In this document: positions 10,394-23,200 of the stretch, piece after piece
Numbering within the stretch: position 1 is the stretch's first letter
How the letters are laid out: each line of letters opens with the position of its first letter
Assembly: GCF_004011695.2 (NCBI RefSeq)
Contig: NC_082418.1
Coordinates: 1 to 64,000 of the forward strand
Length of the DNA: 64,000 bases
From: Ascochyta rabiei
Taxonomy: Eukaryota; Ascomycota; Dothideomycetes; Pleosporales; Didymellaceae
Reading direction: 5' to 3'
Notes under the pieces: generated by a model
Told to the model about the DNA's origin: nothing
The model's input: the letters and a program-made list of their open reading frames with translations, nothing else
The model's database searches: none
Program-made: the position numbers and the translations under genes

Positions 10394-12082
10394 ATGCACT
10401 GGTTGGCAGCATTAGACAGCGCCGCAGAGCGGTTTGATGGCGGTCGTCGGAGCTTTCCTCTAGCCAGCGAAGCTGACTTCGTTCGCAACTACGCGTACGA
10501 GCCGCCGAATGAGGACTACAAGAAGCTCTTCTTCTGCCGAGCGACCATCTCACGCTCGCAGCGTGATCCAGGTGCTCGTCCGCACAGCGCAGGATGGCTG
10601 ATCCCCACCCGTGACGATGCCAGCGTCTGCAAGCCCGTCTTCATTGCCCACTCCGTCTTGTCAGCGATCTGGCTTCTGCGCGAGACGCTTGCCGACGACG
10701 TCCTGCCTGACAATATCTGGGATCGTCTGGTCTGCGCGGCCGAGTCGCTTGCGGAGGACGGGATGGAAGAGCCGCCGTCTGCGCAGAAGCCCTTTGCTTC
10801 CCCTTCACAACAGGCCTCTGCTCCACCCCCGCAACAAAAGAAGCGGCCACACCTATCTGCGCCGGCCCCTACACCAAAGCGCGCTCAAACAACCACCAAT
10901 AAGACACATCCAGCCAGCCCTCAGCTGTCACAGCCTAGCGAACCAGATGAGCAGCTGAAAGACTCCCCTCTGCACATCACTACCATCTCCAACAACAACT
11001 GCCGTGCGGAGCAAAAACGCAGCAGGACACTCGCCACTTCGCGTGCGAAGAAGCGGCTTGCCCTTGGTCTGGTAGCACCTGGCGACAAGGCTCCTCTTCC
11101 AGAGCAGGCTGCCTACACCTCTATTGTGCAAAAGGACAAGTCCGTCGTCGCCTGGATCATCAAGCAGCCGGTCTCCGATGACACGGACTTCTACAGCTCC
11201 ACCCAAACTCCCTACCTCACAGCCTGCACCCTTCTAGAGAAAGCGCGCGTGCTTAGAAACCAGTCCTCTCGGTACCACGCTGCCCAGTTCCTGCAGGCTT
11301 GGCGAGAACGTGGCTCACCCTTCAGAGGTGGCGGCGAGCTCGCTGGCAGCCAGAGCAGGACCGGTGCGGGAGCTAAGCGCTTGCAGCTGCTAAGTGTGCG
11401 CAACAATGCTGACAGGGATTTCTGCTTTGCCTGGAACATGTGCACACGTTACAAAGCAGAGCTAGCAGCTGTCTATATCGAGTCTCGATGGGCGTCAGCT
11501 CTCCTAGGTCAAGCATACTCCAACAAGATAGCGCAGATCTGGCATAACGACTTTGTATCTAGCAACGACAGGACGCGAAATCAATACAGAAAGGGACAGA
11601 TCCGCACAGAGGCAGTTGCAGCGCTAGTAGAGTTAGTTAGTCCCAACGCCACTAAGAAGGACAAGCAGGTGTTTAGACGACGGTTAGGCCAAGCCATGCG
11701 CTGGTACTCCATTAGTCAGGAGCTAGGCTGGGGCATTCTGACCCTGATACCACACGACGAGATTGCGAATTGCTGGATAGAACGCACCCTCCGTGTAGGC
11801 CAGCTGCATGTCTGGATTAAGCTACTTAAGAAGGAGTGTCCAGACATTTGTGCAGCTAGCAAGGCACTTAAGAACTGGTTAGGGCCAGAGGGAATTGCTG
11901 GCGGGCCCATCAACGAGAAGAAAACGCTGAGCATTGAGGCGGAGGCGCCAGCAACCATCTACGAGGTGGAAGAGATTCAAGACAGCAAAGACGACGAAAC
12001 TGACAACAGCGTTAACAACAGCACCAGAGAGCAAAGTCATGCTTCGCCAAAGAGTCCTACGCCAGCTCCGCGGTTGCGTTAG
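10394..12082 (+). CDS. Unknown protein paired with the telomeric helicase
   Basis: An uninterrupted 562-aa frame begins at the first ATG (10394, peptide MHWLAALDSAAERF); the open frame extends upstream to 10283 but without an ATG. I do not recognise a family. Visible parts are an acidic/aromatic N-terminal domain (residues 1-140), a Pro/Gln/Ser-rich basic linker (about 140-240) with QQKKRPH and AQKRSR-like basic patches that could be nuclear signals, a basic helical region (about 240-500) with many Arg/Lys and a conserved-looking RRLGQAMRWYSISQELGWG stretch, and an acidic Ser/Thr-rich tail. There is no signal peptide or membrane segment. Unlike the helicase it has no RIP stop. The head-to-head layout suggests a nuclear DNA-associated partner of the helicase, but this is only inferred. 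Confidence 0.8.
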   Translation: MHWLAALDSAAERFDGGRRSFPLASEADFVRNYAYEPPNEDYKKLFFCRATISRSQRDPGARPHSAGWLIPTRDDASVCKPVFIAHSVLSAIWLLRETLADDVLPDNIWDRLVCAAESLAEDGMEEPPSAQKPFASPSQQASAPPPQQKKRPHLSAPAPTPKRAQTTTNKTHPASPQLSQPSEPDEQLKDSPLHITTISNNNCRAEQKRSRTLATSRAKKRLALGLVAPGDKAPLPEQAAYTSIVQKDKSVVAWIIKQPVSDDTDFYSSTQTPYLTACTLLEKARVLRNQSSRYHAAQFLQAWRERGSPFRGGGELAGSQSRTGAGAKRLQLLSVRNNADRDFCFAWNMCTRYKAELAAVYIESRWASALLGQAYSNKIAQIWHNDFVSSNDRTRNQYRKGQIRTEAVAALVELVSPNATKKDKQVFRRRLGQAMRWYSISQELGWGILTLIPHDEIANCWIERTLRVGQLHVWIKLLKKECPDICAASKALKNWLGPEGIAGGPINEKKTLSIEAEAPATIYEVEEIQDSKDDETDNSVNNSTREQSHASPKSPTPAPRLR

Positions 12083-12880
12083 CTAACTTTGCTTGAATTG
12101 TTCCATCCTGTAGAGTAGATGTTACCTGCGCTTAACTCTGAACATTGTGCTACATACCTTATTGATACTGCCCTACAACATCGCGAACATTAATATTGAA
12201 ACATCTACTATATTCCACTCACGTACCGTATGCTCAATTCTTCTAGAAATTTAACATACAATTGGGACGCACTTTGTACACGTTCCGCAATCGTTGCAGC
12301 AATATTTGACTTCAGGAACAGCGAACAAATTCACGCTGAAAAAGCGAACAAATACAGTCGAGTGTCTGTGCTCACGCTAAAATTTACATAGGCAAAGCGA
12401 ACAAATACACTGTCTTTGTTCGTATAATCACTGGGAGAGCTACTTACCCTAGCATAGGTGGCTAAGGAAGCTATCTTTATCTTACAACTATTGTTAGAAC
12501 TTAGTATACACCTCTTACAATTAACAATTACTATTTAATATAATAATACTTAGACTATCTAATTAATTAATACGGAAGTCTTAAAACTCTAAACTAAACT
12601 ACGACATATAGACATTTATAACTACTAGCTACAATAAGAGGTAAACAAAGGCACTATAACAGTAACCTATGTCCTATCTACTAAGATGTTAGCTAACAGA
12701 CTTACAAAGGCTCTGCCTGCAAGCAAGTAGTTAACCTTTCTAAGGCAGCTAGGACTAAAGAAACATACTGAACGAAGAAAGCTAGCTAACACCTAGATAG
12801 AATTACTTAATTAAAAGCTTGCTAACCTAGAGGTATAATAAGAGCTAATTATGTCCAGCTTTAAAAGGGCCTTAAAGCTA
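12083..12880. other. Spacer with repeated GCGAACAAAT motif; GC to AT boundary
   Basis: No gene is visible. GCGAACAAAT occurs three times on + (12321, 12344, 12397), followed by an inverted TTTGTTCG at 12415. Two of the + copies sit in a longer repeated arrangement, CACGCT(A/G)AAA then AAGCGAACAAATACA (12332-12360 and 12373-12411). After about 12430 the base composition drops sharply into TA-rich, RIP-like DNA. Confidence 0.55.
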
Positions 12881-12884
12881 AGGG

Positions 12885-15800
12885 GGTGTGTCAGATAACT
12901 AACCTTGCCAAGCCAAGTTGGGATTTTGGGGTTAACCTTGGTTAACTTAGGGGCTAGCGGCACACACACATAAAATGAGCTATTAAGACAGATAATTATT
13001 AATTAATCACCTTTATCATCATCTTTGCACATTAAGCATATTATCTAACAGATATAGACACAGCGTTCTAGTACGCTTAAGTACTTAAAGACTCTGTAAC
13101 CTGTACCTACTAGATTATAGGCACTATCTACTATAGTGTCTACTAGGAATTAATTTAACAACGTATTAATAAGGGATCAATCTAGACCTAGGCTAACCTC
13201 CGCGTAGAAGAGAAGCAGCTTGTCTAAGACCTAGTCATTACATATTATAAAAACTACAACAAGTACTTTAACTATAAGTAGAAGTCTAACAATTTAGTTA
13301 ACACCTTCCTAATAAAGTTAAATAAGCAGGAGTCTCTACTGCTCTGTAACTTTGTAAAGTTTAAAGACAGCAGTAACAACTATAAGTTTAAGATAGCATT
13401 TATATAGAGCCTTATACCCCCTACACTCTAACGTAAAATCTAGTAGAATAGCAGTCTAGAATATATTACTAAGTGGGCGGAGTTTAAACAGGCCCTCTAA
13501 AACGCAGAAACCTTAACAGTCCTCTTAAACCTAGGGTTGCGGACTAAAAGTAGCGGTAGAAACAAGAGACCTCTTTCTTTAGACGCTAGGAGAAAGTTTA
13601 AAAGGCATAACAGTTAGGCGTTAACCCCCTCTAGGAGCAACACTAGGAAGCACCTAGGAGGCCCGTAGCTAACAACTAGTGCTGCTAATTTATTAGGCAG
13701 AAGATAGAACCCTAAGGGAAACAACTATTAACAATCCTAAGGTTAACTACAGAACTAGGGACAATATACCTAGGGATACTAGTAGCAGAGCTATTAGAGA
13801 GGCCGTAGAGGCAGCTAACAACATTCTAGTAGTAAGCCAAACCTAGGAAATGGCAAGCCCTAGTCGCTAACCTGTCCTACCTGCAGCTAGGGTTAGAAAC
13901 TAAGAGGAAATAAACCTGCATAACAGTTATAGTCTAGCTTAACAACGCTAACAGTAACCCTAGGACCCTCTAGGCTCTGTACAAGTTAGGCTTAGAGCTA
14001 AACCTTATTACTAAGGATGTAGCTAGGGACCTAGGGCTTAACCTAGCAGGCACTGACTAACAACTAAAGGCCGTAGTCCTAGACAACACAGAGCTATCCT
14101 TAACTAACTAGTACTAGTTAACAGTAGTCTGCCACAACAGCAAAGGAGTACCTAAGATAATTAGACTAACTAAGTTCTAGTCTATATTATTTATTAGGTA
14201 TAACCTAGTCCTAGGTTACCTATAGCTAGCTAAGGTAGACCTATATATCTATTTCTTAGCAGGAACCTATAAGTAGTTTACTAACAACGCTAAGAGAGTC
14301 TAGCTGTTAACAGCTAAACAATTATTTAGTAAACTAGGTCTAGGCAAGCAGCTATATCTACTACATCCTAGAAGCCTAAAGATAGGCAGTCTAACAGACG
14401 CCTACTAGGTAGACGCTAGACAGGCGTTAGAAGCAGCCTGTCTCGCTAAATAGTTAAGAATCATAGCAGTAGGACTTAACAGCAGCGCTATCCTAGATAA
14501 CAACGCCCTAGACGCAGAAGAACTTAAGTACGTGCCTAAACACCTCTATTATAAGTAGTTTACTTTTAGTAAACAACAGATAAGTATGCTAGCACCCTAC
14601 TAGGAGTACAACCACTCTATTAAGATTAAGGATAGAGCTAAGGTTCCTAACCTTCTAATCTACAACCTATCTCGCAGAGAGCTGGACACCCTCTAGGACT
14701 ACCTTAAGACAGCACAGAAGAAGGGCTAGATCTGTCTAAGCAGGTCACCAGCAGGAGCTCCTATCCTGTTTGTCCCTAAGTTAGACAGTACTATAAGACT
14801 GTGCATTAACTATTAGGGATTAAACAGGGTAACTATTAAGAACTAGTACCCTATACTGCTAGTTAGTAAATTTATAGACTACCTGTTAAAAGTAAAGGTC
14901 TTTACTAAGCTAGATCTACGTAACGCCTACTATAGGCTCTAGATTAAGGAAGGTAACAAGTAGAAGACTACGTTTAAGACACAGTATAGTTATTTTAAAT
15001 ACCTAGTAATACCTTTTAGACTAGCAAACGCGCTAGCCACGTTTTAATCCTACATCTACTAAGCCCTAGGAGGCCTACTAGATAGAACCTGCGTAGTCTA
15101 CCTTAATAACATCCTTATCTACTTCTAGGATAAGAAGGACCACAACAAGCACGTCAAGGAGGTCCTAGATTGCCTAGTTAAGTAGGGGATGTTTGCAAAG
15201 GCCAGCAAGTACGTCTTCTCCAGCAAGTTAGTAGAGTTTCTAGGATTTATTATTACACTAGACGGCGTGGTTATAGACCCTAAGAGGGTCCACACTATTA
15301 CAGAATAGCTAGAGCTGTTAAGCTATAAGGACATTTAGGTGTTCTTAGGCTTTACTAACTTCTATTAACAATTTATTTTTAACTACTTAGGAATTGTCTA
15401 ACTGCTTATAGACTATATAACAGCTGCCTAGAACCTAACAGAGGACTAGAGGGTCTCTAGTCTAGAAAAAGGGAAGGTAAGACTAAAGAAAAGCTAAAAG
15501 GGACTAATAAAATAGTACAAACTATAGCACTGGCTAGAGAAAGCCTACATAATGTTTCTTGCAATTAGGGAGAAGTTTATAAAATCCCTAGTGCTATAAC
15601 ACTTTAACCCTAATAAGCCTATTATTGTTCTTATAGACGTGTTAGACTTTACTATAGCAGCTATCTTATTACAACCCTAGACGTCTAAAGTAGCAACAGA
15701 GCAGCACTAGAAACTAGTAGCATTCTAGAGCTAGAAGTTGTAAGGTCTATCTATTAGATAGCATACCTATAACAAGGAACTCTTAGCAATTATTAAAGCT

Positions 15801-18015
15801 TTTAAGTAGTAGAGGTATTACCTTAAACACACCCCTGCAACAATCTAGGTACTCTTAGACTATAATAACCTAAGGTACTTTATAATAATAAAGGAGCTCT
15901 CTCTAAAACAAGCCTGTTAGGCAGAAGAGCTAGTAAGGTTTAACTTTAAAGTTAAATACAAGCTAGGACTAGAGGACGTAGTAGATAGTCCCTTAAGACG
16001 TCTAAATTACGCATAAGGTCTTAAGGTTAGGGAATAGTAAGCCCTTAGGGACGCTATGCTACCTACCTTATAATAGAAGCTTTAGATCTAGAAAATTTAA
16101 AAGTCTAGGGCTTAAAAAGATGTATAGGTAACATCTGGGAGTAACGTACCTATAGAAGACCTAGCAGAAGTCTAACAACTACCTAAAATTGTCCCTAAGG
16201 AATTCTGCCAACATTAGATTAGCCTTAGAGACTTGTCTCCCCTAGCTCTTAACCCTCTATCTAATAGCTATTAGAGCTAGGGTTTATCTAAAGACACTAA
16301 AGCCAGGGGACCAGACTTTAACGTTGCAGAAGCTCTCCTTTGTAGCCTAGACAACAGAGTTAGTGCCCCTACACACCTTGCAAACAAAGCTACATAGGGA
16401 GATTCTGCTTACGCCTTAGAAACCCTAGAACTCCTAATAGATTTTGTTAAGTAAGTCTAGTAATAGGACGCAGCATACCCTATAAACTAGTTATTAACAA
16501 CCTAGATAGATGGTAAAGCGAAGAAGGGACAGCACTACTAGGAGGTTAACCCTAGCAGGACCTTAAGTAGAAGTGGGAAAGTTTAGATTCCTAACAATAT
16601 TACACTGCGCTAAACTATCCTTTTAAGGAATTATAATAACCCTATAGGAGGTTCCTACAGCATAGATAAGACTACTAAAGTACTTAAGAGAAAGTACTAC
16701 TAGCTATAACTAATAAAGGACGTATATAAGTACATCTAAAGGTGTCCTCTATACTAACTGCATAAGATTAGGAGGCATAAGCTGTAGAGATTACTTACAC
16801 TATTACTAGTGCTAAACACAGCTTAGCAGCACTTCTCCCTTAACTTTATAATAGACCTACTAAAGTTAACAGATACTAAGGGGAATAAGTATAACTCTAT
16901 ACTAGTCCTTATAGACTGCTTTAGCAAGTACGTCTAGTACCTACCCTGCACTAAGACAATTACTGCCTAATGCCTAGCTAAGCTGCTTATAGAGCAGAGC
17001 TTTTTAAAGTAAGGACTACTAGATATATTGTTGTTAGATTAAGGTTTAGTGTTTACTAGTTAATTCTGGTATAATATATGCTACTACCTTAAAATTAACT
17101 ACTAATTAAGTACAGCTTTCCACCCCTAGACAGATAGGCAGATAGAGTAACAAAACTAGAAGTTAGAAATATACCTCCGCATATATATAAACTACTAATA
17201 GAATAACTAGGTAGACCTTCTACTATACGCTGAGTACGCCTATAACTCTAAAGCTTACTCTGCTTATAGAGAATCTCCTATAAAGGTTGCCTTTAGTATA
17301 GACCCTAAAGGATTTAACAGGATACCTAATAAGCACTAGCTACAAAAACCCTAAACTGTCTAGGATAAGGATAAGGCGACACTAGAACTACGCTGGCAGG
17401 TTGCTAGCTGCCTATTAAACTAGCATAAAATATAGAAAATAGTAAAGGAGGCCTTAGAGTACGTATAAAAGGGTAACGCCTAGTAGTACAACACAAGACA
17501 GTCTAAACAACACTTTACTAAGGGAGACTCTATTCTCCTTTAGGCTAAGAACCTAATAACAAGTTATATTTTAAAGAAGTTTAACGCTTAATACCTTAGG
17601 CTATTTGTAGTAATTAAGAAGGTAGGTAAGCTAGTATATAAGCTGAAGCTACCCCTATCTATAGACAGAGTGCACCTAGTGTTTAACGTATTACTTCTTA
17701 AGCACTAGAGAGAACTCCTTACAAGTAGTAGGTTCTAGCTAGGTCCTATTAGTATACTAGAAGACGTCTTACCTAGTAACAGGTTTAAATTTAAAGGTAT
17801 ACTGTTACACAGAGATACTACTGCCTAGGGAAGAGAGTACAGAGTTAAGTGGCTAGGTTAGCTAAAAAAAGAAGCCACCTAGGAACTACTTAAGAACCTT
17901 AACTACTGCGATAAGATCTTTTAGGATTATTACTAATACGCTTAGGTAGGTAATCTATTAAGAGTAGGCTGCCCTATAACTAATAGACTAGCGCAACTAA
18001 AGTAAAAGAGGGGAC
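12885..18015 (+). mobile_element. RIP-degraded Ty3/Gypsy chromovirus relic
   Basis: Translation of the + strand, reading through many TAG/TAA codons that stand where W or Q is expected, gives Gypsy pol landmarks in order. Reverse transcriptase is at about 14790-15130 (CINY-GLN-VTIKN-YP, then VVYLNNILIY for the YLDD-type box, with DD read as NN). RNase H is at about 15640-15990 (NKELLAIIKAFK, LLDYNNLRYF). Integrase is at about 16830-17000 (NFIIDLLKLTD, LVLIDCFSKYV). A C-terminal chromodomain-like block lies at about 17840-17935 (RVKWLG, ELLKNLNYCDKIF). The left end probably lies near 12888 after a purine tract; AAAAGAGGGG near 18005 looks like a 3' polypurine tract. Matching LTRs could not be defined, so the ends are approximate. 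Not functional. Confidence 0.82.
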
Positions 18016-20245
18016 GTCCTTAGAAGTCTGCCTTATAAACCCTACTCTAAAATAGCTAATAGGAAAGTAAGGATAGATAGTCCTTAGACTTGTGCGACTA
18101 GAGGCTAAAGGAGGCCTAGCGTCTATCTAATATATTACTAGCAAAGACTAGCACGTTTATAGGAGAGGAGAGTCTTATTATTATCTACTAGTCTATTAAG
18201 AAGTATTACAGGAATAGAGGGTCTTTATAACTACAACCGCAACTTAAGCAGCTCCTCTGCAACCCTTAGAAGGGCTTATCTTGTAGGAGGGGCTGTAACA
18301 ACAACAACCACCTAGGGTAGGTTTAGTTAGAGACAACAAAAACTGCTTAAAAGGAGCTAACAGAGCCTAAACAGCAGAAGGCAGGTTAGTACTATAATAG
18401 TACTACTGCTTTTCTGCGTTGTAAGCACTACCTGTCTTCTAGAAGTAATCCTTAATTATGCTGTTAATTATAATGTTGTTAGGAAGCTTTATACTAATAG
18501 TCCTAACAGTAGCCTATAATAAGTTAGCTCTACATAAGAAAGAGGGGGAGGAAAAATACCTACAATATACTGCTTAAGGTTATGTAACTAAGAAACCTAA
18601 TAGGCTTAAGCGTACTTAGTCTTGCTTAGACTAGACTTATTAATGCAGTAATAAACTACAGCATTATAGGCAATAAAGCTATTATAATAAGCCTTAGCGT
18701 AGTTATAGGCAGTCTGCTAGTACGCCTGCACCTAAGCAATTATATTGTTATTAGTTACCTAGTTACCTTAGGTAACTGTCTTATTATTTGTCTTGTAGAG
18801 AGCACGCTTAATTAAGAAATTAAGCATGTTGCAGGCTTAACAGAAAACAGGGTTAATCTACAAAAGTTAGTAGGAGTAGACACTAGGACAGCGTAGGAAA
18901 TACCTTAACACACCTTCCTTCCTTTAATTAGACGCAGCAGGGGCACACGCTGAAGTTGTCCTTACAAAGCCTATACCTACCAGGCTAACAAAAGACACAG
19001 ATAAAGGACAAGATAGTGCTATTAGGGTTACTCTTAGATAAGGTAGTTAAGTGCGTAATGCTAGTACAGCACTAGTACTGTAAAAGCAACAGCTAAGGCT
19101 GTATGCTCTTAGGCAGCTAGTAGATATAGTCTAGTAGAGCCTTATAGGAGATATATATTAGAGAGGGCGTTATAGTATAGAAGGTAAGGGCTAGAAGGTA
19201 GATATAGATAAAGGTGTAGAGATAATAAGGCACTATAAGTAAGTAGATACAGTCCTTATATACGCTAAATTCCCTCTACCTAGTAGCTCCCTAGTAACAA
19301 CCTAGCCTCTTACTGCTCTCTTACCTGTTGCGATCTACTGCGCAGGAAGACAATTCTTATTACAAATATCTAGGCACAGGTCTATTAACTGCTAGAAGGG
19401 CAACTAGTAATCTTACCTAAGATTTACGTTATAAACTAACGCTAGAGCCTAGACTATACTGCGCAAGGGTCTAGGCAAGGCGCTAGGCATAGCAAGGCTA
19501 ACAGCTTACTGTTACTACTAGCATGCAGACAATATCCCCTGTAAATAAGCAAATCCTATGCTAGTTTGCGCAGGAGCAGGGCTGTAGGAGCTACTGGCGA
19601 TCCTCTTGCAGACGTTACTAGTTAGGGACTTACTGCTCTAGCCTACAAGGCAGACAACGTCTAACTACTTACGCCTCTAGCAGCCTTAGCCCTAGGATTA
19701 AGGCACCTAATTACTTAGGAGATTGCAGAGAGCAAACAGCGGGCACGCCTAGGGTAACCCTTAGCCTAGTGCTAGGCGCTGCGTAAGCTATGTAGAGAGT
19801 AAATAATACCTCTTACGTATTACCTATTTAGTGTATAATTGTCACGCTCCCTATAGCCTTAGCTACACAGGTTTTAGAGCTAATAACTACTAAGGCGTTA
19901 TTTACAGTAACGTCTGGCAGAAGTAACAGCTTACTAACTAGCAGCTAATAAAGGCATAAGGGAAGACTTGGCCTTAGCTAGTCTCTTGCAAATAAGACTT
20001 ATCTACCTAGCTGCGCAGTAACACTGCCCTAGTAGCTTACTAAGTAAACGTTAGGAGGATAGGATTGCTAGCGTCTATTACGTGCTAAACAGCTTCCTAT
20101 CTCTATAGACGCTAACTAATAGACCCCTACTAGCACTGCATTTCTCCTACTAAGTTTTTCCCTCTACAGGAGGTTTTTCTAGAGTTTAATAACATTGCTG
20201 GAGACCTCTCTACAGTTTAGGACAAACCTTTAAAGAGGGGGGGGC
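18016..20245. repeat. AT-rich transposon relic, unclassified
   Basis: TA-rich sequence dense in CTAG/TTAG words and stops in all frames, as expected after heavy RIP. No domain could be read with confidence. It ends in an AAAGAGGGGGGGG purine tract near 20233, immediately followed by TGTTATAAG, which looks like a polypurine tract next to an LTR start. Confidence 0.5.
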
Positions 20246-20249
20246 TATT

Positions 20250-23200
20250 GTTATAAGTATTCTCCCCACGCTAGGAGATACCTTAGCTAGGTCCTAGGCT
20301 AAGCCTAGGGACCTACCGGCCACACACGTATATAATATTCACAAACCTTAAGACTTATCTATTAAGGATTTGTCTTATTTCGTAAATATCACCCCATTAT
20401 TTGTCCTATCTCGCTCTTCTCTATTGCCTGCCTACAGTGCCCTTACACCCTTAGCTTAGAATCCTATTATAAGCTGCGTAAACTAGTTAATTAACTCTTT
20501 AACATAAGGTCCTCTAGTTGCTCTTATATCTTCTTAAGCAGGATATCCCTTAATATACTCTTCTAGCCCTTAACAAGTCCTAACTAATTAAGAAAGCTAG
20601 CCTATTTGCTAATTAGCATTAACTTTATAAATCTATCTGTAATTATATTGTTAGATAGGGTGTATTCTACTTTAATTATGTTGTAATTAACTTCTAATTA
20701 TAACTAGTATTTATGTATATTAATATGCTAAAACTTAGTTTATATATTAGTAATGTCTATAGTAAATAGACGTATTGTCTGCATATTGTTACATTGAATT
20801 GTTATTATTATATTGCTTAGGGTTACCTAAAGCTCTTTTAATAGTTAAGAGGTGATTATTACTTCCTTAGCTACTTAAAATAGTGCTAGGAACTTAACCT
20901 CTGTAGTTAACGTCGTAACAGTATCTTGTTTATTTACTCTCTAGGAAACAAGTCCTCTAAATAATTTAATAGCGTATCCTTAGGAACTCTTTTAGTCTAT
21001 AGTTTTGTTAGCAAATAATACGTTACTTATAACTTTAAGTCCTTTACCTTATCTAAAGTTAAGTAACAGATTCCTTGTCTTCTATAGGTACAGAAGCACT
21101 TAGTTAGCAGCGTCTTAGTGTTTATTACTTAGGTAAACTAGAAAGCGTGTAAGTTGCGACGTAGCAAACGCTATGTTAGGTTAAGTAGTTACTGCTACAA
21201 ACAACAGGGATTTAATCTTTTACTAATATCAATTAATCTCTAGTAGTTTAGCTAGACTGTTTCTAGGCTTAAGTTTAATTCTAGATATTAGCGTATTATG
21301 CCTTACATCCTGTCTAGTTACTAATTAACTAATCTTATTAACGTATGCAGCTTGTAACAATTAAATTATCTATTACTATCTATTATATTAGACTTCTACA
21401 CTAAGGAACTATTTAAGATTATCTCCTCTAGTGCACAGGTATTGCTCCTGTATCTGTTTAATAGCATTATCTGCCTCTTATTTGTGCTTTAGGTAGTATG
21501 TAATTATAATATTATCTATATAGAAGAAGATAATTATTCTATCCTTAATTATACAGCATAGCTCTTATAGTACTTATTTAAATCTAATTCTAGCTAATAT
21601 TGCTGTAAATTCCTTCTGCTATAGTAGAGGGGAGATGCAGAGTATGTATAAGGCTTTCTATACCTTTAGTAAGGTACCTATCTTCTAGTATCCTCTTAGC
21701 ATCCTTATGTATATTTTGCAGTTAATAGCTATATAGACAGACGCATTTATAACATCCTATTATTTTAGTTTAAGATTGTATTTTACAGCAATTGCTATTA
21801 GTATTCTAAGTAATTAGCCTGTAAGTGTTGCTGTATATATGTCTTATAACATAATATTACATTAATAGTCTCCTCTAACTAAAAGCCTTAATTTGCACTT
21901 ATTAAGGCAGTAGTGTTTATTAAACTTGTATGTATAGACCTATATACAGTTAAGTATTTATTATCTAGACTTCTAAACTAGAGCTGCTAGAACTTTAGTC
22001 TATAACTCTATTTGTTTGTAGCTGTATAGGTGTTTATTTTCTGCTTATTTAAACATCTTATAGAGAGGGTGCTCCTCTAGCTTTAAGTATACTGTAGATA
22101 ATAGCAGAAGTTTATTCTAATGCAGCTTAATTCCCTTCGCTATAATCCTCTTTAATTAAGCTTTATTAAAAAGTATTCCTTTATATTAACTAAGGTGTTC
22201 TGCCTTAGTGCCTGCTATAAATGCAGCTGCCTACAGCGTCGTTACAGACGTTCCTTAGTCTTATTTAAGTTAGTCTGTTGTCTTATCATAGCTTATCTAT
22301 TTAGTTAGGAATACTACTAGTAGAGGAGTTAGTAGAGGCGTTAGGTATGCCTCTACAATCTTTCTGCCTTAGTAATATTAGGGTTGTTTATCACGCAGAG
22401 TGTTCTCCTGCGTTATCTTGTCCTTATAGAACATTTTAGTTTTAGATATATAGCTCTATATAGCTAAGAGTTTTACTATACTAATTTAAGTTATAATTTC
22501 CTCTAACATATTATGCTTAAGGTTATCTATAATATCCTCTATTTTGCTGTTAAATATTGTTTCTTTATTAAACACCACATCACAGGTGCTAATTACTTTA
22601 GCTATTAATAAGACCTAGATTTTGTATATGTTAGTAGACTAGTATCCTACTAAGTATCTAATCTATACCTTTAGGTCTAGTCTTTATAGCCTTAATTTTC
22701 TTTAATAAGTATTATTAGTTATAGCAAATGCTTTGCATCTATATGCTCTTAAGTAAGCCTAGTTTAGTTTTTAAGGTCTAGTAACTATGCTATTTATAGC
22801 AGCTATGCGTATAAAGAATATTTTATATAGTAATCTCTACTTATTTAGATAATTTAGCGTCTAATTATATAGGTATACTGTTGCTCTAGTAATTTCTAGC
22901 TAGAGTTCCTATAGTAGATTTGCGTCTAGTTAAATTGCGTATACCTTCTCTTTTATTACACCCCCTAAGCATTCTGCTCCTTTATTTTAAGCCTATGTGT
23001 CTAGAGTAGAAGGCTTAAGTCTTATTAAGAGGGACGTGCACTATCTCTTAACCTCTTATTTAAGTATAACAAAATTATTATCTGTCTTAATTACCTTAAC
23101 TGTAATATTAAACTGTTTCTTTAAGAACTAGATAAAGACCCTAAGTAGACAGATAATAGATCTTGCGGGCCTGTTATCCTTAAAGTAGAAGTCCCACACG

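Noticed and set aside
12885..20245. One complete 7.3 kb Gypsy element with LTRs at 12888 and 20250
   Set aside because: Both points follow purine tracts and share a vaguely similar CACACAC-containing stretch, but the two sequences differ far beyond C/T and G/A changes, so they cannot be asserted to be a matching LTR pair.
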